DNA of 9,977 nucleotides, from NCBI GenBank assembly GCA_038203875.1, contig JBBRDN010000177.1, forward strand, positions 1 to 9,977. The letters run 5' to 3'. Below are positions 1 to 6,755 of the stretch, in pieces; the first letter of the stretch is position 1; each line of letters begins with the position of its first letter. The notes beneath the pieces are model-generated. The model ran no database searches, was not told the origin of the DNA, and saw nothing but the letters and a program-made list of their open reading frames with translations. The DNA comes from CANJSG01 sp038203875 (GTDB lineage: Bacteria > Verrucomicrobiota > Verrucomicrobiia > Limisphaerales > CANJSG01). Position numbers and translations under genes: made by a program.

Positions 1-780
1 GGACCTTTGCGTGAACTGCTCTCGCTGTGTGAAAAGCAGGGGGCGTCGGTCGCGCAAACTCACGCGTCCGCGCTGGCGAACCTGTCGCTTGTCCTCGGTT
101 CTCAACCGGGTCGACGCGACGAATCGATCCGGCTGCAGGAGCAGAGCAACGAGATGAACCGAAAACTGCCCGACGGCCAGGTGAACCTCGCCACCGGGCT
201 GAGCAATCTGGCCGACAGCCACCTGTTCATGAACCAGCTGGCGGAAGCCGAGAAGGCAGCCAGGGAATCGCTTGCGCTCCGAACGGCGTTGTTCGGGACC
301 AATTCGCCGCCGACCGCGTTCGCCTGGGCCAGGCTTGGCAGCATTCTCGTGGCCCGCACCAACCTTGGCGAAGCGCTGGATGCCGCGACGCGCGGTGTGG
401 GCATCCATCGCGCCACGTTGCCGAAGGAGCATCGGGAGCTTCAGTTCAGCCTGCGGACCCTGGGCCGGGTCTTCGTGGAGCTGAAACAGTTCGACGCCGC
501 CGAAAAGGCATTCCGCGAAGCGCTGGAGATCTCGAAGAACGCCTACGGCCCGGAGAATGCCGCCACTCGAACCCTGGCGGTTACCCTGGGTGAACTCGCC
601 CTACAGCGGGGTGCGACGAATGAAGCGTTCCAGTTGATCAGCGCCGGCATCGACTTCGTCCGGAAAGACGCGGCGATGTATCCGGAGAATCCATTCCTCC
701 AACAGCGCGTCGCGAAGCTGAACCTGGCGTTGGAGACGATGAAGGCGGCCGGTGTCACGCTGCCCAAGGGGATTGATTGA
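1..780 (+). CDS. TPR-repeat protein, C-terminal part (5' end outside window)
   Basis: The reading frame is already open at base 1 (GGA CCT TTG ...), so the gene very probably starts upstream; the TTG at 7 is not a convincing start. About 259 residues are visible, ending in TGA at 778-780. Roughly five helical hairpin repeats with a period near 42 residues can be seen, of the kinesin-light-chain/TPR_12 style. They begin near residues 18, 60, 103, 145 and 187 counted from the TTG, with recognisable pieces such as LAEAEKAARESLALRTALFG and FDAAEKAFREALEI. TPR arrays bind other proteins. In PVC bacteria and Acidobacteria such tails often belong to Ser/Thr kinases or other large regulators, but no kinase domain is visible, so that is only a possibility. 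The gene converges on the DUF1501 gene with 6 bases between stop codons. Confident as a TPR protein; role unknown. Confidence 0.85.
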   Translation, partial: GPLRELLSLCEKQGASVAQTHASALANLSLVLGSQPGRRDESIRLQEQSNEMNRKLPDGQVNLATGLSNLADSHLFMNQLAEAEKAARESLALRTALFGTNSPPTAFAWARLGSILVARTNLGEALDAATRGVGIHRATLPKEHRELQFSLRTLGRVFVELKQFDAAEKAFREALEISKNAYGPENAATRTLAVTLGELALQRGATNEAFQLISAGIDFVRKDAAMYPENPFLQQRVAKLNLALETMKAAGVTLPKGID

Positions 781-786
781 GCGGCC

Positions 787-2238
787 TCAGGCCAGCACAG
801 CCTTCAGCACCTGCCCGTGGACGTCTGTCAGCCGGAAGTCGCGCCCGCCGAAACGGAACGTGAGCCGTTCGTGGTCGAGTCCGAGGAGATGCAGGACCGT
901 GGCCCATAGGTCATAGGTCGTGCACGGGTCCTGCACCGCATAGTAGCCGAGATCATCGGTTGCGCCGTAGACGCTGCCGCCCTTCACGCCGCCGCCGGCC
1001 ATCCACATGCTGAACCCAAATGGATTGTGGTCCCGTCCGCTCCCGCCCTGGGAGAAGGGAGTGCGACCAAATTCGCCGGTGAAGACCACGAGCGTGTCCT
1101 TCAACAGTCCTCGGGCCTTCAGATCCTTCAACAGCCCGGCGATCGGCTGATCGACCTGTCGCGCCATGGCGCCGTGGCCTTCCTTGATCTGTCCGTGCTG
1201 GTCCCACGGATTGCCCGCGCCGCCGGCGCCCAGTCCCGCGGTGATGCAGCTGAGCTCGACAAAGCGGACACCGCGTTCGATCAACCTCCGGGCCACGAGG
1301 CATTGTTTGGCGTAGGCGACGACGGCTTTGTCCGTGGAATCGAGGCCGTAGAGCTTCTTCGTCGCCTCGGTTTCGCCGGTGATGTCGCAGAGTTCCGGCA
1401 CCGCGGTCTGCATCCGATAGGCCGTTTCGTAGTTGCTGATCGCCGCTTCGATCTGCGGTTCGCGGGCGGCGGCGGAGAAACGGTTGTCGAGATCGCGGAT
1501 GAAGCTGAGGCGGCGTTTCTGGAGCCCGTCGCTTTCGCCGGGCTTGATGTTGGCCAAAGCCGGATTGCGGTCCACCTGCAGGATGGAAGCCTGGTGTTCC
1601 GCGGGCAGGAATCCGCTGCTGAACATCCCGACACCGCCGTGCGGCACCTGCGCGCCGCCGCTCTGGAGGACGACGAAAGCCGGGAGGTTTTCATTCTCTG
1701 AACCGAGTCCGTAGCCGGTCCATGCTCCCGCGCTCGGATGCCCGGCGAACGGAAAGCCCGTATGCATCATGTAGCTGCCCTGGGCGTGCTCGTTCACTTT
1801 GGTCGTCATCGAACGGATCACCGCGAGATCGTCGGCCATCTCCGCGATGTTTGGGAACAGGTCGGTCATTTCGATCCCGCTCTGTCCGCGTGGACGGGAC
1901 TGCCAAGGGCTTGCCATGATGTTGCCGTTGTCATTGAACATCGTCGGCTTGACCGGCACCGGCATCGCCTGGCCATGGCGCTTCTTCAGCTCCGGCTTCG
2001 GGTCGAACGAGTCCACGTGCGACACGCCGCCGCTCATGTAGCAAAAGATGATGTGCTTCGCGCGTGGCTTGAAATGGGGTGCCCGTGACAGGCCGCCCGG
2101 ACTGGCCGCACCGAACGCTTTTTCCGAGAGCAAAGCCGAGAGCGCCAGCGAACCGAACCCCAGCGAAGTGCGCCGCAGCATCTCGCGCCGGGTGAGGGGT
2201 GCGAATGGACGGTTGTGGGGAAAGATCGAGAAGCTCAT
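787..2238 (-). CDS. DUF1501 domain protein, Tat-exported
   Basis: This 483-residue protein belongs to the DUF1501 family, which has an alkaline-phosphatase/sulfatase-like fold; its substrate has not been established. The N-terminus carries a twin-arginine signal (TRREMLRRTSLGFGSLAL, residues 16-33) and a likely cleavage near AFGA (41-44), so it should be exported folded, probably with metal bound. Family-typical blocks follow: SHVDSFDPKP (73-82), PWDQHG (344-349), GEFGRTP (388-394), GRDHNPFG (401-408) and DVHG (472-475). The His/Asp residues in these blocks are candidate metal ligands by inference. Length is normal and the frame is intact. The ATG at 2238 lies 6 bases after the stop of the DUF1549/DUF1553 gene, with no clear Shine-Dalgarno, so translation is probably coupled and the two are one operon. 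In PVC genomes the two families are characteristically adjacent, which suggests a shared extracytoplasmic job. Confidence 0.93.
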   Translation of the reverse strand: MSFSIFPHNRPFAPLTRREMLRRTSLGFGSLALSALLSEKAFGAASPGGLSRAPHFKPRAKHIIFCYMSGGVSHVDSFDPKPELKKRHGQAMPVPVKPTMFNDNGNIMASPWQSRPRGQSGIEMTDLFPNIAEMADDLAVIRSMTTKVNEHAQGSYMMHTGFPFAGHPSAGAWTGYGLGSENENLPAFVVLQSGGAQVPHGGVGMFSSGFLPAEHQASILQVDRNPALANIKPGESDGLQKRRLSFIRDLDNRFSAAAREPQIEAAISNYETAYRMQTAVPELCDITGETEATKKLYGLDSTDKAVVAYAKQCLVARRLIERGVRFVELSCITAGLGAGGAGNPWDQHGQIKEGHGAMARQVDQPIAGLLKDLKARGLLKDTLVVFTGEFGRTPFSQGGSGRDHNPFGFSMWMAGGGVKGGSVYGATDDLGYYAVQDPCTTYDLWATVLHLLGLDHERLTFRFGGRDFRLTDVHGQVLKAVLA

Positions 2239-2244
2239 GGGGTA

Positions 2245-5200
2245 TCAGCGGAGGTAGATGAACTCCTTAAGGTTGAACAGCGATTGGGCGAAGTCGCGCC
2301 AGACGGGCTTGTCCTTGCCGTCGCCGTGTTCGCGGGCGAGATCGGCCAGATAGGTCCGGCTACCGGCCAGTTCGAAGTCGGTGGGGGTTCGCGCGAAGGC
2401 CGCTTCAAACATCCGACGGATCCGATGATCCGGGTCGGTCTCCGCGCCGAGCATCGCATCGGCCCACCGAGCAGCCTGTTCGATCACGAAGGGATCGTTG
2501 AGGAGGGCGAGCGACTGGGCGGGCACATTGGTCGCCTCGCGGCGGCCGAGTGTGGAGAAGGGCTTGGGCAGGTCGAAGGTTTCCAGGAACGGGCTGAGAA
2601 AATTGCGGCGCACCGTCAGGTAGATGCTTCGGCGGCGTTGTTCCTGGGCCGGGGCCAGGGCGTTGACCCCGACGCCGAACATCGTCGGATCCAGCCTTCC
2701 GCTGATGGCGAGGAGGCTGTCTCGGATCGACTCCGCCTCGATGCGACGGACGCGGGCGTGGGAGAGCAGTTCGTCGGAGGGATCCTTCTCGCGGGCCGGC
2801 GCCGAGGCGTCGCTGGACATCTGGAATGCGCGGGTCGTGACGAGGAAGCGTATCAGGTCCTTCGCCGACCAGCCTTTCTCGACAAATCGTGCGGCGAGGA
2901 AGTCGAGGAGTTCGGGGTGCGTCGATTTTTCACCAAGCCTGCCGAAGTTGTCGACGGTCCCGACAAGCCCGCGCCCGAAAAGATGATGCCAGACACGGTT
3001 GACGAGCACCCGGGACGTCAGGGGGTTCGAAGGGTTGACGATGTCGTTCGCGAGCTCCAGGCGTCCGCTCGCCGTCGTCGCATACGGACGGGCCGCGACC
3101 AATTGCAGATAGCCGCGGGGCACCGGATCCATCGGTTTCTTGGGATCACCACGCGATAGCAACGGAGCGTCGTAGCCGGCGGCTTCGACGATTCCCGGAA
3201 CGCGGCGGGGCAGGGGAATCTCCCCTTCAAGCCGGCGGTATTCGGCCACCAAGGCTGCGGCGGTCGGAAGTTCCGCCAGCGTCGATGCGAGCAGTCCGCT
3301 CCGGATGAACGAGTCGAGCAGCACCCGCTGCACCTCGGTCATGGAATCACGACGCCATGCGGCGATGGCCTCGGAAAGTGTATCCGTCAGGTGCTTGGCA
3401 AGTTCGTCCGGTGACTTCGGCACGGCGCTCGAAAGCAGCCAGTCCTTCGCCGCGAGATCCTCTTTCGGCGGCGCCTTGCCGTCGTGGAAGACCACCCGCT
3501 CCACCCCGAAAAACGAACGCCCGCCTACTCCGGGCGCTGAGCGGTCGCGGGACGTCACGTCTTCGGCGGTGGCGAACTCCAGATACGCCATCGATCCTTT
3601 GCGATAACCCGTATCGAGGCGAACCCAAGTCGGGGCGTCGCTGTTGAGGGTTGCCTGGGGGAAGATGTTGCCCTGCCCGATGGGGTAGTTGTCGGTGATC
3701 AATCGGACGCGCGCGCCTTTGCCGCCAACCACGCGGACGCTGATGCTGTCGTTGGTGAGGTGGAACCGCGGTGAGGCGAACACGCCGTTGTGCTTCTGCG
3801 ACCGAAGGTGGCTGAACACGCCCGCGGGAAGCAGGCCTACGGTCACGCGGTCGCCCTCAGGTTCGATGGTGAATTCACCCGGCCGCTTCACCGCGTCCGG
3901 TGGGTTCACCCCGTAGAGAAACCACCGACTTACGTCGTCGCCTGTCAGTTCCCAGGCGGGATTGAAGCCGTCGGAGTTGAACCTCCTCCGGGTCAGCAGT
4001 TCGCCCTCCATTTTCAACGCAAGGGCCTTCCAACCGGAGGACAACTCGGTCCCGGTTTTTTCGCGCAATTGGCCCCAGGCATGGAGCGGATGGGCTTCGT
4101 TCTTGGTCGCGGCTTCGAGGGCCGCGTGTCGGCGCCGGCGTGCCGCGTCGCGAGCCGCGAAGTCGGGAAACTGTTTGGCCACTGCATCGCGCTTGGCGGC
4201 GATTTCGGCGACGAGTCGCTCGCGTTCGGCGCGTTGCTCCGGCGTCATCGCCTTCGTGATCGCATCGGGCGAGACCAGTCCTGTGCCGATTTTGAACGAC
4301 CCGGAAATCTCGTCCGGCGTCAGTGCCCGGTCGTAGATCCGCGCCTCGTCGATTTCGCCCGTGAAGAACGGTGTGCCTCCGCCGGTGTGCCGCATGCCGA
4401 GAAGCACCCGCGCCGACTTGGATGCGAAGGTCCTCAGGGTGGCTCCATCGCCGGCCGGCGTATATGCGCTGCCGTAGGGCTCGCCATTGCGGAACAGCGC
4501 GATGCTATTGTCGTTTCGATAGACGATCGCGATGTGGATCGGCTGGCTTGGCGCCCCTGCTTCGCCGGGGCCGGCCAAGCTTTTGCTTCGGCGAAATGCG
4601 TCGCTGCCCGGCGCCCATTTCGTCGGCTCACGCTCGGCGAAGGCGATCGAGTCGAAGACCGCGCCGTCCTTCGACTCGACGGAAATCACACCGCCGCCAC
4701 GCTGGTCGAGGTTCGAAAGGTAGACCCATGCTTCGAGCGTCTTCTCGGTCAAAGAACGCTCCAAAGGTGCGGTGCGGAGAAAGGCGCCCTTGCCATCCAG
4801 CACCAGACGTCCGTTGCGGATGATCGCGCCTCCTTGGAGTTCGCCGTGGAGTCCGCCGACCGAATCCTTCGCATCGGAATCGAAGGTCCACGCCGCAATT
4901 GGCCTCAGCGTCGAGGCGGTGGCATTGATCGCTCCGCGGGCCCGGAGAGCTGCGACGCGGGCACGGGCTTCGATTGCGATCACCTGCTCTTTGAGGTTCG
5001 CAATGGCGGTTTGGATCTCGTCGCCGGGAATCGCGCGGCGCCGCAAATCTCCCGAGTGGGATTGGGCGAGCAGACCATCACTGAGCTTGCGGGCGGAGGA
5101 CTCCCACTCATCGGCCAGAGCGGTCTTGATCGCGCTTTTCAGCTGGGTGAGTTCGGCGCGGTGGATGCGGAGGCGCTCGGGCTCGTCGATGGTCAACTGT

Positions 5201-6393
5201 GTCGGACGGACGCTGGCGAAGATGCCGTAGAGCGCGTAGTAGTCGCGCTCGCCGATGGGATCGAACTTGTGGTTGTGGCAACGGGCGCAGGACGTCGTCA
5301 GTCCCTGGAAAGCCTTTGAGACCACATCGATCTGGCTGTCGATCGTCTTGATCTGCTCGTCGAGCGTGTCGACCGGGTTGAACCCGTGTTCGACCAGACG
5401 GAAGTGGGCGAGGCCGACGAGCGATTCGTTGATGCCCTCGGAGCTGTTCATGCGGGGTTTCTCGATCAGGTCTCCGGCGAGATGCTCCCGGACAAGCTGG
5501 TTCCACGGCACGTCGTTGTTGAACGCCCGGATGAGGTAATCCCGATACCGCCAGGCGTTCGGGATCTCGGGATCGCCTTCGCTGCCGTGGCTCTCGGCGA
5601 ACCGGACCAGATCCATCCAATGCCGGGCCCAATGCTCTCCAAAACGAGGCGAGGCCAGGAGCCGATCGACGACCTTCGTGTAGGAATCGGACGCGGGGTC
5701 ATCGACGAACGCGCGGACTTCCTCCGCGGTGGGCGGCAGACCGGTCAGGGCGAACGTCACGCGGCGGATGAGAGTGCGGCGCTCAGTCGGCGACGCCGGC
5801 CGAAGTCCGGAAGCCTCCATCTTCGCCAAGAGGAAACGGTCCACGGGATGCGCGGACCATTTCCTGTCTTTCACAGACGGAACCGGCTGTTTGGCGACCG
5901 GCTTGAAACTCCACCAGTCCTTGCGCGCATTGAAAGTAGCCTCCCACGAAACGCTGTTGGTGGCGACAATGGTCGGGGCGGTGTCACGCGGATCCGGCGC
6001 GCCCTGGTTGATCCATTTCACGAAGTCAGCGATCACGGCATCCGAGAGCTTGGGCCGGTCCTTGGGCATCTCGGAATCGGGATCCTCGTGGCGGATCGAC
6101 CGGATCAGCAGGCTCTTCTTGGCATTGCCCGGAATCAGTGCCGGACCGGAGTCACCGCCTTTGAGCAACCCATCGCGGAAGTCCACGCGGAGCCCGTTCT
6201 TCTGTTTCTTGGCGCCGTGGCACTCGTAGCATTCATTTGCGAGAATCGGCCGGATGCGCTGCTCGAAGAAGTCGAGCTGCGCCGGAGTGGCGGCGCGGGT
6301 GGCGGCGCGTGCGGCACTGCAGACAGGCGAACACCAAATCGCGACCAGCGCAGCGATCGAGAGCGTCAGTAGTTTGGCGGTATGGAATCGCAT
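2245..6393 (-). CDS. PSD1 / planctomycete cytochrome c protein with LamG domain (DUF1549-DUF1553)
   Basis: This is a large exported protein of 1382 residues counted from the ATG at 6393. A signal peptide (MRFHTAKLLTLSIAALVAIW ...) runs to about residue 28. Next is a PSCyt1 domain (about 30-135) with a haem motif CYECH at 55-59 and a possible Met ligand in SEMPKD near 109. Then DUF1549/PSCyt2 (about 180-390) has a second motif, CARCH, at 369-373. A LamG-like jellyroll (about 497-695) runs from AAWTFDSDAKDSVGGLHG to GEIDEARIYDRALTPDEI. A second beta-rich stretch lies at about 805-980, and DUF1553/PSD1 (about 1110-1380) includes NPLTSRVLVNRVWHHLFGRG. Two CxxCH motifs suggest two c-type haems. 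The true substrate is unknown; LamG suggests carbohydrate or surface binding. An in-frame ATG at 6426 would add 11 residues. I prefer 6393 because it begins a cleaner signal peptide and has a G-rich run upstream. It is first in an operon with the DUF1501 gene. Confidence 0.93.
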   Translation of the reverse strand: MRFHTAKLLTLSIAALVAIWCSPVCSAARAATRAATPAQLDFFEQRIRPILANECYECHGAKKQKNGLRVDFRDGLLKGGDSGPALIPGNAKKSLLIRSIRHEDPDSEMPKDRPKLSDAVIADFVKWINQGAPDPRDTAPTIVATNSVSWEATFNARKDWWSFKPVAKQPVPSVKDRKWSAHPVDRFLLAKMEASGLRPASPTERRTLIRRVTFALTGLPPTAEEVRAFVDDPASDSYTKVVDRLLASPRFGEHWARHWMDLVRFAESHGSEGDPEIPNAWRYRDYLIRAFNNDVPWNQLVREHLAGDLIEKPRMNSSEGINESLVGLAHFRLVEHGFNPVDTLDEQIKTIDSQIDVVSKAFQGLTTSCARCHNHKFDPIGERDYYALYGIFASVRPTQLTIDEPERLRIHRAELTQLKSAIKTALADEWESSARKLSDGLLAQSHSGDLRRRAIPGDEIQTAIANLKEQVIAIEARARVAALRARGAINATASTLRPIAAWTFDSDAKDSVGGLHGELQGGAIIRNGRLVLDGKGAFLRTAPLERSLTEKTLEAWVYLSNLDQRGGGVISVESKDGAVFDSIAFAEREPTKWAPGSDAFRRSKSLAGPGEAGAPSQPIHIAIVYRNDNSIALFRNGEPYGSAYTPAGDGATLRTFASKSARVLLGMRHTGGGTPFFTGEIDEARIYDRALTPDEISGSFKIGTGLVSPDAITKAMTPEQRAERERLVAEIAAKRDAVAKQFPDFAARDAARRRRHAALEAATKNEAHPLHAWGQLREKTGTELSSGWKALALKMEGELLTRRRFNSDGFNPAWELTGDDVSRWFLYGVNPPDAVKRPGEFTIEPEGDRVTVGLLPAGVFSHLRSQKHNGVFASPRFHLTNDSISVRVVGGKGARVRLITDNYPIGQGNIFPQATLNSDAPTWVRLDTGYRKGSMAYLEFATAEDVTSRDRSAPGVGGRSFFGVERVVFHDGKAPPKEDLAAKDWLLSSAVPKSPDELAKHLTDTLSEAIAAWRRDSMTEVQRVLLDSFIRSGLLASTLAELPTAAALVAEYRRLEGEIPLPRRVPGIVEAAGYDAPLLSRGDPKKPMDPVPRGYLQLVAARPYATTASGRLELANDIVNPSNPLTSRVLVNRVWHHLFGRGLVGTVDNFGRLGEKSTHPELLDFLAARFVEKGWSAKDLIRFLVTTRAFQMSSDASAPAREKDPSDELLSHARVRRIEAESIRDSLLAISGRLDPTMFGVGVNALAPAQEQRRRSIYLTVRRNFLSPFLETFDLPKPFSTLGRREATNVPAQSLALLNDPFVIEQAARWADAMLGAETDPDHRIRRMFEAAFARTPTDFELAGSRTYLADLAREHGDGKDKPVWRDFAQSLFNLKEFIYLR

Positions 6394-6558
6394 CGGCGCA
6401 CCCCGAAGTATGGGCGCTCGCCGCATGGGCTGCCGGGGTTATGTTTTAATACCCATTGGCGCTTACCGCTGTCATGCGGAAACGCCAGAACACTTGGCCA
6501 TGGGCCGGTTTGCCCCTCGTTGAGCGGGCGGCCAAGGCCACAATCCCATCCAGGCGGA
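6394..6558. other. Spacer between the operon and the htpG tail fragment
   Basis: No believable gene is visible here. Besides the candidate promoter, there is a 7-bp inverted repeat CTTGGCC (6493-6499) / GGCCAAG (6530-6536). It lies 23 bases beyond the stop codon of the orphan htpG tail, in the htpG direction. It could be the remains of the original htpG terminator, but the loop is long (30 bases) and only a short T-containing stretch (TGTTCT) follows on the minus strand, so this is a weak inference. Confidence 0.3.
6446..6475 (-). promoter_or_regulatory. Candidate sigma-70 promoter for the DUF1549/DUF1553-DUF1501 operon
   Basis: Read on the minus strand, ATGACA (bases 6475-6470; 5 of 6 to TTGACA) is followed after 18 bases by TATTAA (6451-6446; 4 of 6 to TATAAT). 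Transcription would begin near 6439, giving a leader of about 46 bases to the ATG at 6393 or about 13 bases to the one at 6426. Position and spacing are good, but the match is modest and was found by eye. Confidence 0.35.
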
Positions 6559-6650
6559 CTAAGCCAGCACCCGCTCCAAAAGCGCGTTCATCCGCTTGAG
6601 CATGGCACGAGGGTCTTCCATCACGCCGGCGGCGACGCGGGTCTGGTCGA
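6559..6650 (-). pseudogene. htpG: Orphan 3'-terminal fragment of htpG (92 bp)
   Basis: This segment repeats the last 92 bases of the htpG gene found at 8599-8690, in the same orientation and exactly 2040 bases away. By eye, 87 of 92 positions agree. It encodes the HtpG C-terminus DQTRVAAGVMEDPRAMLKRM followed by NALLERVLA and stop TAG; the intact gene has DQARVAAG and TAA. Similarity stops abruptly at both ends: immediately beyond the stop codon on the left and at 6650/6651 on the right. No start codon, ribosome site or upstream HtpG sequence is attached, so it cannot make HtpG. Four of the five differences (6559, 6562, 6574, 6646) are silent or stop-to-stop, and one (6642) changes Ala to Thr. 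It looks like the displaced tail of an htpG allele rather than a decayed full gene. Confidence 0.88.
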
Positions 6651-6669
6651 CACCTCCTCCACTGGTGTC
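6649..6669. repeat. 6-bp inverted repeat straddling the repeat/insert boundary
   Basis: GACACC at 6649-6654 and GGTGTC at 6664-6669 are perfect inverted copies around a 9-base centre. The left arm crosses the point (6650/6651) where similarity to htpG ends. It could be a recombination or protein-binding site, or chance. Confidence 0.3.
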
Positions 6670-6728
6670 CGCGGCAACGGCTGCGTTTCGGCTGGGCAAT
6701 ACTAGATGCCGAACTCGTTGACTTAGGC
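6651..6728. other. Upstream region of the secreted repeat-protein gene
   Basis: This DNA lies between the orphan htpG tail and the start region of the next gene. Apart from the inverted repeat at its left end I see no gene and no convincing -35/-10 pair. TTGACT at 6718-6723 resembles a -35 box, but nothing like a -10 box follows at the right distance before the start codon. Confidence 0.3.
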
Positions 6729-6755
6729 GGAGGATTGGGAAAACTGCTCCCACGT
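6729..6755 (+). promoter_or_regulatory. Shine-Dalgarno with intervening hairpin before the start codon
   Basis: A strong GGAGG lies at 6729-6733, but the likely ATG is at 6756, with 22 bases between, which is too far for normal initiation. TGGGA (6736-6740) and TCCCA (6748-6752) can form a 5-bp stem with a 7-base loop between them. If folded, the effective spacing falls to 5 bases. This supports ATG 6756 over the in-frame TTG at 6735, which is only one base from GGAGG. The stem is short, so the fold is an inference. Confidence 0.4.

Noticed and set aside
7..9. TTG as the start of the TPR gene
   Set aside because: The frame is open to base 1 and no ribosome site can be seen; the gene is more likely cut by the window edge.
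783..793. GGCC-TCA-GGCC hairpin between the convergent TPR and DUF1501 genes
   Set aside because: The stem is only 4 bp, overlaps the DUF1501 stop codon and has no T run on either side, so I do not call it a terminator.
3790..5319. Long plus-strand open frame (509 codons) opposite the cytochrome-type gene
   Set aside because: It lies wholly antisense to a clearly conserved protein. Its translation is rich in Arg, Gly and Ala with no recognisable domain, as expected from high-GC codon bias. The frames at 2215-3159 and 5386-6372 are rejected for the same reason.
6559..6753. 64-codon minus-strand open frame containing the htpG tail, as a small gene of its own
   Set aside because: Only the last 29-30 codons resemble HtpG. 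The upstream half has no similarity to it, no ribosome site was found, and it overlaps the start region of the opposite gene.
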